64,000 nt of DNA, taken from NCBI RefSeq assembly GCF_018449655.1, contig NZ_JAAVUX010000021.1, positions 1 to 64,000 of the forward strand, written 5' to 3'. This stretch comes from Pseudomonas sp. dw_358 (GTDB lineage: Bacteria; Pseudomonadota; Gammaproteobacteria; Pseudomonadales; Pseudomonadaceae). Positions 35,023 to 42,793 of the stretch are shown in pieces (position 1 is the stretch's first letter; each line of letters begins with the position of its first letter). Below the pieces are notes generated by a model that was not told the origin of the DNA, searched no databases, and saw nothing but the letters and a program-made list of their open reading frames with translations. Made by a program: the position numbers and the translations under genes.

Positions 35023-35961
35023 TCAGCCGGGGCTACGGCGGCTTTTGTTGAAGTGACGCTCGATACGCCGCTGCAACAGGCTCAACACACTGGTGGCCAG
35101 CAGGTACCAGACACAGGCGACCATCAGCAGCGGTATGGTCTCGTAGGTGCGCGAGTAGATGGTCTGGGCGGAATAGAGCAGATCGGACAAGGAAATCACG
35201 CTCACCAGCGATGTCATCTTGAGCATGCCGATGGTCTCGTTGCCGGTGGGCGGGATGATGAACGGCATGGCCTGGGGCAAGACGATGCGCGCGGTCACCT
35301 TGCGGTCGCGCATGCCCAGGGCCCGCGCCGCTTCCTGCTGACCGTCGTCCACCGAAGCGATACCGGCGCGAACGATCTCGGCCATGTACGCCGCCTCGTT
35401 CAGACCCAGGCCGAGAATGGCCGCTACGTAGGGGGTGATCAGGTCGTTGGTGGACGCCTGGAGCAGGGTCGGACCAAACGGGATGCTCAGGCTGATCTGC
35501 GGGAACAGGATCGCCAGGTTGTACCAGAAGATCAGCTGCACCAGCACCGGCGTGCCACGGAAGAACCAGATGAAGCTGGTGGCGGCGCCCTTGATCAACG
35601 GGTTGCGCGACAGGCGCATCACCGCCAGCACGATGCCCAGCACCACGCCCAGCACCATGGTGACCACGGTCAGCCACACGGTCATCCAGACGCCGCTGAG
35701 GATGGTGGAATCGAACAGATAGTGACCGACTGTGGCCCAACCAAAATTTTCGTTGGTGACCACCAGTCGCAGGAACAGCAGGCCCAGCACCACCAGCACC
35801 GCCGCCACGGCCCAGCGGCCGGGATGACGTTGCGGCACTACCACCAGATTGTCGTCGGGATAGCGCTCGTCCCAGCTCAAGGCACCCGCGGCGGGCATCG
35901 GCTCCGGCGCGCCACCCGTGGCGGGCGTAGGTGAACGTTCAGCGGATTGCAAAAGAGTCAT
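35023..35961 (-). CDS. Polar amino-acid ABC transporter permease
   Basis: A 312-residue HisM/GlnP-type permease with a soluble 60-residue N-terminus before the first helix and about five or six membrane helices. The EAA loop is EAARALGMRDRKVTARIVLP. It would form the inner-membrane channel for the binding protein encoded at 39618 and the ATPase at 36116. The ATG at 35961 (MTLLQSAERSPTP) is preceded by a 16-bp operator candidate at 36060. Only one permease gene is seen, so it may homodimerise. Confidence 0.9.
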   Translation of the reverse strand: MTLLQSAERSPTPATGGAPEPMPAAGALSWDERYPDDNLVVVPQRHPGRWAVAAVLVVLGLLFLRLVVTNENFGWATVGHYLFDSTILSGVWMTVWLTVVTMVLGVVLGIVLAVMRLSRNPLIKGAATSFIWFFRGTPVLVQLIFWYNLAILFPQISLSIPFGPTLLQASTNDLITPYVAAILGLGLNEAAYMAEIVRAGIASVDDGQQEAARALGMRDRKVTARIVLPQAMPFIIPPTGNETIGMLKMTSLVSVISLSDLLYSAQTIYSRTYETIPLLMVACVWYLLATSVLSLLQRRIERHFNKSRRSPG

Positions 35962-36059
35962 GGCCAGTTCTCGGCGCTCGTGAAGCGCTCTTGCGGGAAA
36001 ACATGAAACGACGATTTGAACATGCGCCGAGGGCCATGCCTGCACCCTCGATATCAGTC

Positions 36060-36075
36060 TTAATCAACCGATTAA
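36060..36075. promoter_or_regulatory. Operator A of the TTAATC-N4-GATTAA motif
   Basis: TTAATCAACCGATTAA is a perfect 6-bp inverted repeat with a 4-nt spacer in the 154-bp gap between the ATPase and permease genes, 100 bp upstream of the permease start. The same motif occurs at 40653 and 40784. Confidence 0.6.
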
Positions 36076-36115
36076 TTAACGCAAGAAATAAATCATCCGG
36101 GACGGACAGCTTCAT

Positions 36116-36907
36116 TCAAATCACCTTGGACAGGAATTCGCGAGTGCGCGGATGCCGCGGCTGCTCGAACAACTGCGCGGGGCTGGTGCACTCGACAATC
36201 GCGCCCTGGTCCATGAACGCGACCTTGCTCGCCACCTCGCGAGCGAAGTGCATTTCGTGGGTAACGATCAGCATGGTCATGCCCTCGCTGGCGAGGTCGC
36301 GCATCACGTCCAGCACTTCGCCTACCAGTTCCGGGTCAAGGGCACTGGTGGGTTCGTCGAAGAGCATCAGCCGAGGTTTCATGGCCAGCGCCCGGGCAAT
36401 CGCCACGCGCTGTTGCTGACCGCCGGAGAGCTGGCTGGGGTAGGCCTCCAGGCGATGGCCCAGGCCCACTCGCACCAGCAGTTCGCGGGCCCGCTCAAAG
36501 GCCATCTCGCGACTCTCGCCCTTGACCTGCATGGGCGCCTCGGCCACGTTCTGCAGCGCCGTCATGTGGCCGAACAGATTGAAGCGCTGAAAGACCATGC
36601 CGATGCGCGCCCGCCGCGCCGACACCTCGGCATCCTTGAGCTCGTGCAGGCGATTGCCGACTCGGCGATAACCGACCATCTCGCCATCGACGTACAAGGC
36701 GCCGCCGTCGATCTTTTCCAAGTGGTTGACGCAACGCAGAAACGTCGACTTGCCCGAGCCCGACGGCCCGATCAGGCAGGCCACTTCGCCCTGCTCCACC
36801 GTCATGTCGACGCCGCGCAGGACTTCCTGACCCTTGAAGCTTTTGAGCACCTGGCGCGCCGTGATGGCGGGCACATCCAAAGCGGGTGCGGTGAAATGTT
36901 CGTTCAT
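36116..36907 (-). CDS. Polar amino-acid ABC transporter ATP-binding protein
   Basis: A 263-residue ATPase of the GlnQ/HisP type: Walker A GPSGSGKSTFLRC, signature LSGGQQQRVAIARALAM, Walker B MLFDEPTSALDPELV and H-loop IVTHEMHFARE. It powers uptake of a polar amino-acid-like solute. The ATG at 36907 (MNEHFTAPALDVP) was chosen from a long open frame reaching 37204; GGGAGACATG lies just before it. Divergent from the SDR gene at 37018. Confidence 0.92.
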   Translation of the reverse strand: MNEHFTAPALDVPAITARQVLKSFKGQEVLRGVDMTVEQGEVACLIGPSGSGKSTFLRCVNHLEKIDGGALYVDGEMVGYRRVGNRLHELKDAEVSARRARIGMVFQRFNLFGHMTALQNVAEAPMQVKGESREMAFERARELLVRVGLGHRLEAYPSQLSGGQQQRVAIARALAMKPRLMLFDEPTSALDPELVGEVLDVMRDLASEGMTMLIVTHEMHFAREVASKVAFMDQGAIVECTSPAQLFEQPRHPRTREFLSKVI

Positions 36908-36955
36908 GGCGCATGTCTCCCGTAGCGTGGATCGTCTGCCAGCACACAATGTAAC

Positions 36956-36971
36956 TGGCGTCGAATTTGCA
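36956..36971 (+). promoter_or_regulatory. Weak sigma-54-like promoter upstream of the SDR gene
   Basis: TGGCGTCGAATTTGCA has GG and GC spaced by 10 nt and TTGCA at the -12 element, as in sigma-54 promoters, but only partial match at -24 (TGGC then GTC). It lies 47 bp upstream of the SDR start. A match of this quality can be chance. Confidence 0.25.
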
Positions 36972-37017
36972 GATGTCCGGTCATGGTCGAATGTCTCGGC
37001 CCTGACGGGAAGCCTCG

Positions 37018-37812
37018 ATGAGCTCTGATACTGCGTTACCCGAATCCCTTCGCTTGAACGGTTGCGTCGCGCTGGTGACCGGTGGTGCCAAAGGCATCGG
37101 CCGGGCCATTTCCTTGCAGTTGGCCCGTGACGGGGCCGATGTCGCGATTGTCGTGCGCAGCGACCGCACGGCCGCGCTGGCCACCGCAGCAGAAGTCCAT
37201 GCACTGGGCCGAAAGGCTCAGGTGTTTCTCGTCGACCTCACCGATCACGCGGCGGTGCAGGATCTGGTGGCTCAGGTCGAACAGGCCCTGGGGCCGGTGG
37301 GCCTGCTGGTCAACAATGCGGGCCTGGGTGCCCCTGGCCCGCTGTTGAGCCTGAGCGAACAGGATTTCGATGCCGTAGTGGCTGGCAACCTGAAATCCTG
37401 CTTTCTGCTGAGCGTCTGCGTGGCCCGTGGCATGGCTGCACGCAATATGGGTGCCATTGTCAACATTGCCGGCGCCTCGGCCCATCGTTCCTACCCTGGC
37501 GCTGGCGCCTACGGACCGAGCAAGGCGGCGGTGGTCAGCCTGACGGTGCAGATGTCGCTGGAGTGGGCGGCGCTGGGCATCCGTGTCAACGGGGTCAGCC
37601 CGGGGCCCATCCGTGAAGCGGGCAGCGGCTGGGAGGCCCGGGAGCCGGCCCTCGCCGAAGAAGTCTCGCGCCTGCCCCTCAAGCGCGCCGGGCAGCCGGA
37701 AGAAGTGGCCAAGGCGGTGGCTTTTCTGGGCAGCAGCGATGCAGCGTATATCACCGGTCAGATGATGATTGTCGATGGAGGTGGGGTTAACACCTGGTAC
37801 CTGGCCGGGTGA
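37018..37812 (+). CDS. Short-chain dehydrogenase/reductase
   Basis: A 264-residue classical SDR: TGGAKGIGRAIS coenzyme loop (TGGxxxGIG) near residue 20, NNAGLG near residue 96, catalytic Ser in GASAHRSYPG and the YxxxK in YGPSKAAV, and NGVSPGPIRE after it. It would oxidise or reduce an alcohol/carbonyl intermediate with NAD(P)(H). It is the only plus-strand gene between the two ABC-transporter parts of the cluster and ends before a REP-like sequence. Confidence 0.92.
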   Translation: MSSDTALPESLRLNGCVALVTGGAKGIGRAISLQLARDGADVAIVVRSDRTAALATAAEVHALGRKAQVFLVDLTDHAAVQDLVAQVEQALGPVGLLVNNAGLGAPGPLLSLSEQDFDAVVAGNLKSCFLLSVCVARGMAARNMGAIVNIAGASAHRSYPGAGAYGPSKAAVVSLTVQMSLEWAALGIRVNGVSPGPIREAGSGWEAREPALAEEVSRLPLKRAGQPEEVAKAVAFLGSSDAAYITGQMMIVDGGGVNTWYLAG

Positions 37813-37829
37813 CGGGTGCGGGAAGAAGG

Positions 37830-37912
37830 CTTGCCTGCAATGGCACCACCGCGCAATGGCGTCGGCCCGCGTCGTCAGCATCGCGGGCAAGCCCTGCTCC
37901 CACAAGGGCGAC
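37830..37912. repeat. REP-like palindrome
   Basis: GCTTGCCTGC near 37839 and GCGGGCAAGCCCTGCTCCCACA near 37885-37906 are inverted partners of the Pseudomonas REP type, lying between the convergent SDR and flavoprotein genes. Confidence 0.65.
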
Positions 37913-37936
37913 CCGCGGTGGCATGAAGACCCACAT

Positions 37937-39616
37937 TCAACCCACCATATCCCGCGCACAGATGTACCCCCATGTCATGTTCGGCCCCAGGGTCGTGCCC
38001 GCCCCCACTGCCCGTGTGCCGATCGGGTTGGCCATGGCCACCCCGGCGCAATACAACCCGTGCATCACGCTGCCGTCGGGCCGTAGCACTCGCCCGCGCT
38101 CATCGGTGCGCGGCCCGCCCTTGGTGGCCAGAAACGTGCGGTTGAACGGCAATGCGATGAACGGCCCGTGCTCGATGGCCTGCAACCCGGCGTGGATGCG
38201 CCGGTCTGTTTCGGCCAAACCATGGGCCGCCCCGGCGCGGGCGAAATCTTCGTCCACGCCGCTGCGGCAAAAGCCGTTGAAGCGCTGCACCGTGGCCTGC
38301 AGGGCGGCCGCCGGCACGCCGATCTTCTGCGCCAGCTGTTCCACGTTGCGGGCACGCACCAGCCAGCGCCGATCGAAGCGATGGAACCAGCGCAGCAAGG
38401 GTGCCCGCGTCAGCAGACGGCTGTCGGCAATCACCCAGGCCGGCAAGTGCAGCGGCGCTCCGCTGGCATCACGCTCATCGAGCGCCTCGCCAAGGTTGAA
38501 AGTGAACTCGTTGACGAAACGCTGCCCATGGCGGTTGACGATGATCGCGTTGGGCTCGTAGTGGAAAAACACCGCCAGACAATGGGCCTGGCCTTCGTAG
38601 CGCCACGGCATGGCCGGGTTGATGTTGGCCTGGTCCATGTGGGCCAACTGCGCTCCGGCCGCCTGGGCCATGCGGTGGGCATCGCCCTCGTTGCTGCGGG
38701 GGCTGGCAATGAAATCCACCGGCCCCGGGAAGTGCTCGGCCAGACGCGCTGCATCCCATTCAAAACCGCCACTGGCCAACAGCACACCGCGCCGGGCGAC
38801 GACCTTCAGATTGTCCTCGCCCTGCCGGGCCCAGAGCCCGCTCACCCGGCCCTGCTCATCGACAATCAGGTGGGTGGCGCGGGTGCGCCGCTCGAAGCGG
38901 CAGCCGTGGCGGCGACAACCGGCCAACAGGCCGGCGATCAGCGCTGCGCCCTTGCTGCGGGTGCCGGCCAGCCAGCGCCACAATAGCCGTGGCGCCAGAC
39001 GCACAGCCACCGCCAAGGGATGGTGATAGACATCCAGGCCTATGATCTCGTGGTAGCTGTAGTACTGCGGCAACGGCGACGGTCGCAGCCAGCGCGCCAG
39101 GCCGCCGATACCCGCACGGCCCAACTGCCAGCGGCTCAGGGAACGCGGCCCGAGCATGCGCCCGCCAGCCTTGGCGCCGGGATGTTCGGGCAACGGGTCC
39201 GGTTCGTCGGTCAATTCGAAACGAACCGGTGAATGCTGTTCCAGCAGCTGGATCATCGGCCCGGCGGCTTCGCTGAAGCGGCGCCACAGGGCGTCTTCGC
39301 TGGCCTGCCAGCCGGCTGGTGCACTGGCCCGCAGATAGGCCAACGCTTCGGCACTGCTGTCACTGATACCGGCGGCCCGGGCGTGGTGGTTGGCCGGCGC
39401 CCAGGTCGCACCGCCGGACATGGCGCTGGTGCCGCCTAACCATTGCGTCTTTTCGATGACCAGCACCTTCAGCCCCCCCACGGCCGCCGTCAGCGCTGCA
39501 CTCAGGGCAGCGGAGCCGGAACCGACCACCACCACGTCACAGTGCAACTCGCGGTCGGGGACCAGGGGTGCGGGCAAGGGGCTGGTAGGCGGGTTGTCCG
39601 CCAGCCAGGTGGGCAT
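37937..39616 (-). CDS. FAD-dependent oxidoreductase, KstD/fumarate-reductase-like
   Basis: A 559-residue flavoprotein with the FAD dinucleotide loop VVVGSGSAALSAALTAAVGG at the N-terminus and KTQWLGGTSAMSGGATWAPANH after it, as in 3-ketosteroid delta-1-dehydrogenase and related enzymes. GLYCAGVAMANPIG near the C-terminus closes the FAD-binding fold. These enzymes desaturate or reduce alpha,beta bonds next to a carbonyl. The start codon follows the binding-protein stop by 1 nt, so it is translationally coupled to the ABC solute receptor, linking it to the imported compound. Confidence 0.85.
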   Translation of the reverse strand: MPTWLADNPPTSPLPAPLVPDRELHCDVVVVGSGSAALSAALTAAVGGLKVLVIEKTQWLGGTSAMSGGATWAPANHHARAAGISDSSAEALAYLRASAPAGWQASEDALWRRFSEAAGPMIQLLEQHSPVRFELTDEPDPLPEHPGAKAGGRMLGPRSLSRWQLGRAGIGGLARWLRPSPLPQYYSYHEIIGLDVYHHPLAVAVRLAPRLLWRWLAGTRSKGAALIAGLLAGCRRHGCRFERRTRATHLIVDEQGRVSGLWARQGEDNLKVVARRGVLLASGGFEWDAARLAEHFPGPVDFIASPRSNEGDAHRMAQAAGAQLAHMDQANINPAMPWRYEGQAHCLAVFFHYEPNAIIVNRHGQRFVNEFTFNLGEALDERDASGAPLHLPAWVIADSRLLTRAPLLRWFHRFDRRWLVRARNVEQLAQKIGVPAAALQATVQRFNGFCRSGVDEDFARAGAAHGLAETDRRIHAGLQAIEHGPFIALPFNRTFLATKGGPRTDERGRVLRPDGSVMHGLYCAGVAMANPIGTRAVGAGTTLGPNMTWGYICARDMVG

Positions 39617-39617
39617 A

Positions 39618-40538
39618 TCAGGGCTTGGGGTTCTGGATCGGGTCGGTGGCAGTCATGTTGATGCCGGGGTTGGGCAACTTCAGCGGCGCCAGGTCCCATT
39701 TGTCCATGATGCGGTCGTAGTTGCCGCTGGCCTGCACCGCCTTGAGCGCCGCCAGCATGGCATTGGCCATGGCCGGATCATCCTTCTTGACCACGATCCC
39801 CAGATAGAACTTGGGCATCAGGCTGGACGTGACCACGCGGATCGGCTTGGGCGCGGCTTTTTCCATGTCCTTGGCGGCAGCCGCGTCGTTGACCACAAAA
39901 TCCACACGCCCGGAGTACAGCGCCAGCAGCACGGCGTCCGCCGAAGGGTACTGGGACAGCTGGATAGGCGGCTTGCCGGCATTCACGCAGTGCGGCGAGT
40001 ACAGGTCGGTGATGGTTCCGGCGAAATCGGTGCCCGATTGCACGGCGCCGTGCAGGCCGCACATGGACAGCGGGTCCTCGGTCACCTTGGTGTTGCTCTT
40101 GAGGGTGTAGAAGGCATTGGTGGCGTAGGAGAAGTCCACGAAAGTGACCTGCTTCTCGCGCTCCACGGAGTCGGAGATGCACTCCATGGCCAGGTCATAG
40201 CGACCGCTCTGCACACCTGGAATCAGGCCATCGAAGGCGATGGACACGGGTTTGATCTTGACCCCGAGCTTCTGCCCCATGGCGTCCCACAGATCCGGCT
40301 CGTAGCCCACCATGGTCTTGTTGTCGGCAGCGAACGACTCGCACGGCGGATAGTGCGCGTCGGTCACCAGGTTGATCACGCCGGCCTTGCGCACCGCTTC
40401 GGGAAGCATGGCGTGCAGAGTCGGGTCCATGGTTTCGGTGGGGATCTTGATCTCACTGGCGGCATGGGCCGCACCGATCACGCAGCACAGCGACAGCACG
40501 GGCAAGCTCAGGCCAAGCACAACGGGTGTTGCTTTCAT
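39618..40538 (-). CDS. Polar amino-acid ABC transporter substrate-binding protein
   Basis: A 306-residue family-3 solute-binding protein with a signal peptide (about residues 1-26, AHAASE). The bilobed pattern is seen in GVINLVTDAHYPPCESFAAD, MVGYEPDLWDAMGQKLGVKI and RYDLAMECISDSVEREKQV. It captures a polar amino-acid-like ligand in the periplasm for the permease and ATPase encoded at 35023 and 36116. The ATG at 40538 is preceded by an in-frame TTG. Two operator candidates lie in its upstream region. Confidence 0.9.
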   Translation of the reverse strand: MKATPVVLGLSLPVLSLCCVIGAAHAASEIKIPTETMDPTLHAMLPEAVRKAGVINLVTDAHYPPCESFAADNKTMVGYEPDLWDAMGQKLGVKIKPVSIAFDGLIPGVQSGRYDLAMECISDSVEREKQVTFVDFSYATNAFYTLKSNTKVTEDPLSMCGLHGAVQSGTDFAGTITDLYSPHCVNAGKPPIQLSQYPSADAVLLALYSGRVDFVVNDAAAAKDMEKAAPKPIRVVTSSLMPKFYLGIVVKKDDPAMANAMLAALKAVQASGNYDRIMDKWDLAPLKLPNPGINMTATDPIQNPKP

Positions 40539-40652
40539 CAAGGTCTACCTCGGGATCGTTGCGCACGTCTGGTGCGCGCAGCCAAGCCAGTCAATGCACC
40601 CATGAAAACCGGTGTTGCAGATACACCGGAGCAACAAGCATGCCATCGTTTT

Positions 40653-40668
40653 TTAATCGTCCGGTTAA
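40653..40668. promoter_or_regulatory. Operator B of the TTAATC-N4-GATTAA motif
   Basis: TTAATCGTCCGGTTAA differs by one position from the perfect inverted repeat at 36060 (GGTTAA instead of GATTAA). It lies 115 bp upstream of the binding-protein start on the minus strand. Confidence 0.55.
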
Positions 40669-40783
40669 TTTACAGCCCATTGATCGACTTGATTTTTAGC
40701 GCTAAAACCCCCGTATTCAGGGGATCGTATCCGCGCACCAAGCCAGCGCACAGCAGCCCTTCCGCACACCAAATTCGTGCAAG

Positions 40784-40799
40784 TTAATTAGGCGATTAA
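40784..40799. promoter_or_regulatory. Operator C of the TTAATC-N4-GATTAA motif
   Basis: TTAATTAGGCGATTAA is the third copy, with one mismatch in the left half-site. It lies 106 bp upstream of the 162-aa gene on the plus strand. Confidence 0.55.
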
Positions 40800-40904
40800 T
40801 TACTCTTGCAAGCTGGAGACTGTCGGCATAGGCTGATTCGGCCTTCCATCGATTGCTGATCATCCACACCCAGCCGACCATCCATACCTATAGAGGGGCG
40901 CACC

Positions 40905-41393
40905 ATGACCACCGATGAAATGATCGACCTGCTCGACACCGAGCGCGAAGCCATCTGGCGCACCATGCCCGACGAAGTGGCGGCCATCGGCCGTGGTGAA
41001 ATTCCGCGGGGCACCGGCGCCCGCGGGCAGTACCTGAGCACGCTGATGTTTGCCGAGGGCGAAGCGCGCACCCTGGCTGATGAAATGTTCTGGGGCCTGA
41101 TCGAAGTCTGCCGTCAGCCGGGGGCGGACCTGGCCACGCTGAAAATGGTGATTCGCCAGATCATCGGCTACAAGGCCGACTTCTTCGACTTCGTCGGCCT
41201 GCCCGCCGCTGCCGCCATGGTGCATCGCTACGTGGCGGTCGCCGACGCCACCACCACGGTAGAAGAACTTGAGCGCCTGACTGGCGCGGCGCTGTCGTGG
41301 GCCAACCGCCTGCACATGTGGGTCGACCATGTCTTTCCATGGGGCGTGGGCGATGGTTTCCGCAAACCCAAAAGCAAACCCACCGCCGCCTGA
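40905..41393 (+). CDS. Helical protein, possibly related to the cucumopine-synthase C-terminal bundle
   Basis: The 162-residue soluble protein is predicted all-helical: TTDEMIDLLDTEREAIWRTM, then EIPRGTGARGQYLSTLMFAE, then GLIEVCRQPGADLATLKMVI and a Trp-rich end WANRLHMWVDHVFPWGVG. From memory of the families, a helical bundle of this kind is found fused to or encoded beside DUF3830 cyclophilin-fold domains, as in cucumopine synthase. That relation is tentative. It has a GAGGGGCG ribosome site and is 31 bp upstream of the DUF3830 gene, on the opposite side of the operators from the binding-protein gene. Confidence 0.6.
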   Translation: MTTDEMIDLLDTEREAIWRTMPDEVAAIGRGEIPRGTGARGQYLSTLMFAEGEARTLADEMFWGLIEVCRQPGADLATLKMVIRQIIGYKADFFDFVGLPAAAAMVHRYVAVADATTTVEELERLTGAALSWANRLHMWVDHVFPWGVGDGFRKPKSKPTAA

Positions 41394-41423
41394 GCCTCCC
41401 CTCATTTCTACAGGAACCCTGTC

Positions 41424-41849
41424 ATGCGCTTGAGTCTGAAAGTCGAAGGTCAATCCATCTGCCTGATCGAAATCTGGGAAGACAAGGTGCCAAACCTGGC
41501 GCAGATCTTCCGCGAGAAACTGCCCCTGCAAAGCTCCTTGCAGCACGGCAAGCTGTTGGGCGACCTGGTGTTTTTCACCCTGCCCATCGTCGCACCCTGG
41601 GAAAACCGCTACCTGACACAGGACGTGGGCAAGGAACGCATCGCCAAGACCGGCCACGCCGCCGGCGCCGTGTGCTTCTACAGCCCGCGCCAGCAGTTGT
41701 GCATTGTCTACGGGGATGACGTCTCAGCCGAACCGTTGCCGATTTCGTACATCGGCGAAGTGATCGAAGGGGCGTTGCAGTTGAAGGTCACCGGAATGGA
41801 GACCTGGTTCGAGCAAGGGGCGTTGGTCGAATTGGCGATTGTTGATTGA
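41424..41849 (+). CDS. DUF3830 family protein, cyclophilin-like fold
   Basis: The 141-residue protein matches the DUF3830 pattern: RLSLKVEGQSICLIEIWEDK, then LPLQSSLQHGKLLGDLVFF, then GAVCFYSPRQQLCIVYGD and a C-terminal FEQGALVEL. The fold is cyclophilin-like, and the family is found with amino-acid-type transporters and hydrolases. I infer an enzyme acting on the imported compound together with the helical protein just upstream. A REPIN separates it from the convergent tetR gene. Confidence 0.8.
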   Translation: MRLSLKVEGQSICLIEIWEDKVPNLAQIFREKLPLQSSLQHGKLLGDLVFFTLPIVAPWENRYLTQDVGKERIAKTGHAAGAVCFYSPRQQLCIVYGDDVSAEPLPISYIGEVIEGALQLKVTGMETWFEQGALVELAIVD

Positions 41850-41856
41850 TGACCGG

Positions 41857-41960
41857 GTTGCGCCCATCGCGGGCACGCCCGGCTCCCACGCGTTCAACCT
41901 TCAGAAATTGAGGGGCGGTTGACTCCTGTGGGAGCGGGGCATGCCCGCGATGGGCGCAAC
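41857..41960. repeat. REPIN
   Basis: Two 33-bp arms, 41857-41889 and 41928-41960, are inverted copies that differ at two positions. Each reads GTTGCGCCCATCGCGGGCA outward and ends in CTCCCAC. This is a REP doublet between convergent genes. Confidence 0.9.
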
Positions 41961-41966
41961 ACGATC

Positions 41967-42632
41967 TCAGGCCGTCCGTACGCTCAAATGCTCAAGCACC
42001 AGCTCACGCATCACTACGATCGCATTCTTGAAGTTGAACTTGGGAAACATCATCGAGCGAAACAGCACCCCGTCCAGGTAGGTGGAAATGAACATCGCCA
42101 TGTCTGCCGGGTCGACTTCGCGGAACACGCCCAGGGCGATGCCATCCTTGATGGCTTTGCGCAGCACTTGGGATTCCTTGTCGTAGAACTTGCGGATGGC
42201 CTTGTCGATGCGCGGGGTGCGGCCGTGGGAGCTGGCATAGTCCAGGCTCATCTTGGCCAGTTTCTGCAACAACGCAAACTGCAGGATGTGAATCTGCAAC
42301 CAGAGGAAGATGATCGATTGTGGCTCGACCGCGTCGTGCTTGATCGAGTTGAACTGGCGAAAGGCGTCTTCGACCGTGGACTCCACCACCCCGAGAAACA
42401 GTTCTTCCTTGCTGCCGAAGTAGTAGTAGATCAAGGCCGAGTTCATCTGCGTGGCCTTGGCGATGTCCTTGATGGTGACCGTGGCGTAGTTATGTTCGGC
42501 AAACAGGTCCAGCGCGGCCGATTGCAGGGCCTTGGCCACTTCGGACTGCTGGCGCTTGTCGCGCACGGCGGCCATGTCGATTTCCTCGGCGGGGCTCTTG
42601 TCCTTCTTCGCCAGACTGCTCTTCGCTACCAT
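41967..42632 (-). CDS. TetR-family transcriptional regulator
   Basis: A 221-residue TetR protein with an N-terminal HTH (about residues 24-75: ALQSAALDLFAEHNYATVTI, then KDIAKATQMNSALIYYYFGS) and a ligand-binding C-terminal domain. I infer that it is the regulator recognising the 16-bp TTAATC-N4-GATTAA sites at 36060, 40653 and 40784, because it is the only regulator gene in the locus and TetR dimers bind such inverted repeats. The ATG at 42632 (MVAKSSLAKKDK) was preferred to an upstream in-frame start. Divergent from the MetX-like hydrolase. Confidence 0.9.
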   Translation of the reverse strand: MVAKSSLAKKDKSPAEEIDMAAVRDKRQQSEVAKALQSAALDLFAEHNYATVTIKDIAKATQMNSALIYYYFGSKEELFLGVVESTVEDAFRQFNSIKHDAVEPQSIIFLWLQIHILQFALLQKLAKMSLDYASSHGRTPRIDKAIRKFYDKESQVLRKAIKDGIALGVFREVDPADMAMFISTYLDGVLFRSMMFPKFNFKNAIVVMRELVLEHLSVRTA

Positions 42633-42793
42633 GTTGAACCCTGTGTCCTGCGAGGCCCGGCCAATGCGGGGCAAATGAAAAATGCGGCCTGCCGCTGTTG
42701 TTGTAGCACTTTATGTACCAGATGCGACGGCTGCGCATTATCAGCTGCCGTCGGGGTTTCGTCCATGCGCACTCACCCTCACCGGAGCACGCC

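Larger units (their letters stand above)
40539..40904. other. Divergent control region of the catabolic locus
   Basis: 366 bp without a gene between the binding-protein gene and the 162-aa gene. It is A/T-richer than its surroundings and holds two copies of the 16-bp inverted motif, 131 bp apart, and a TTTTAGCGCTAAAA palindrome at about 40694-40707. It probably contains the promoters in both directions. Confidence 0.6.
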
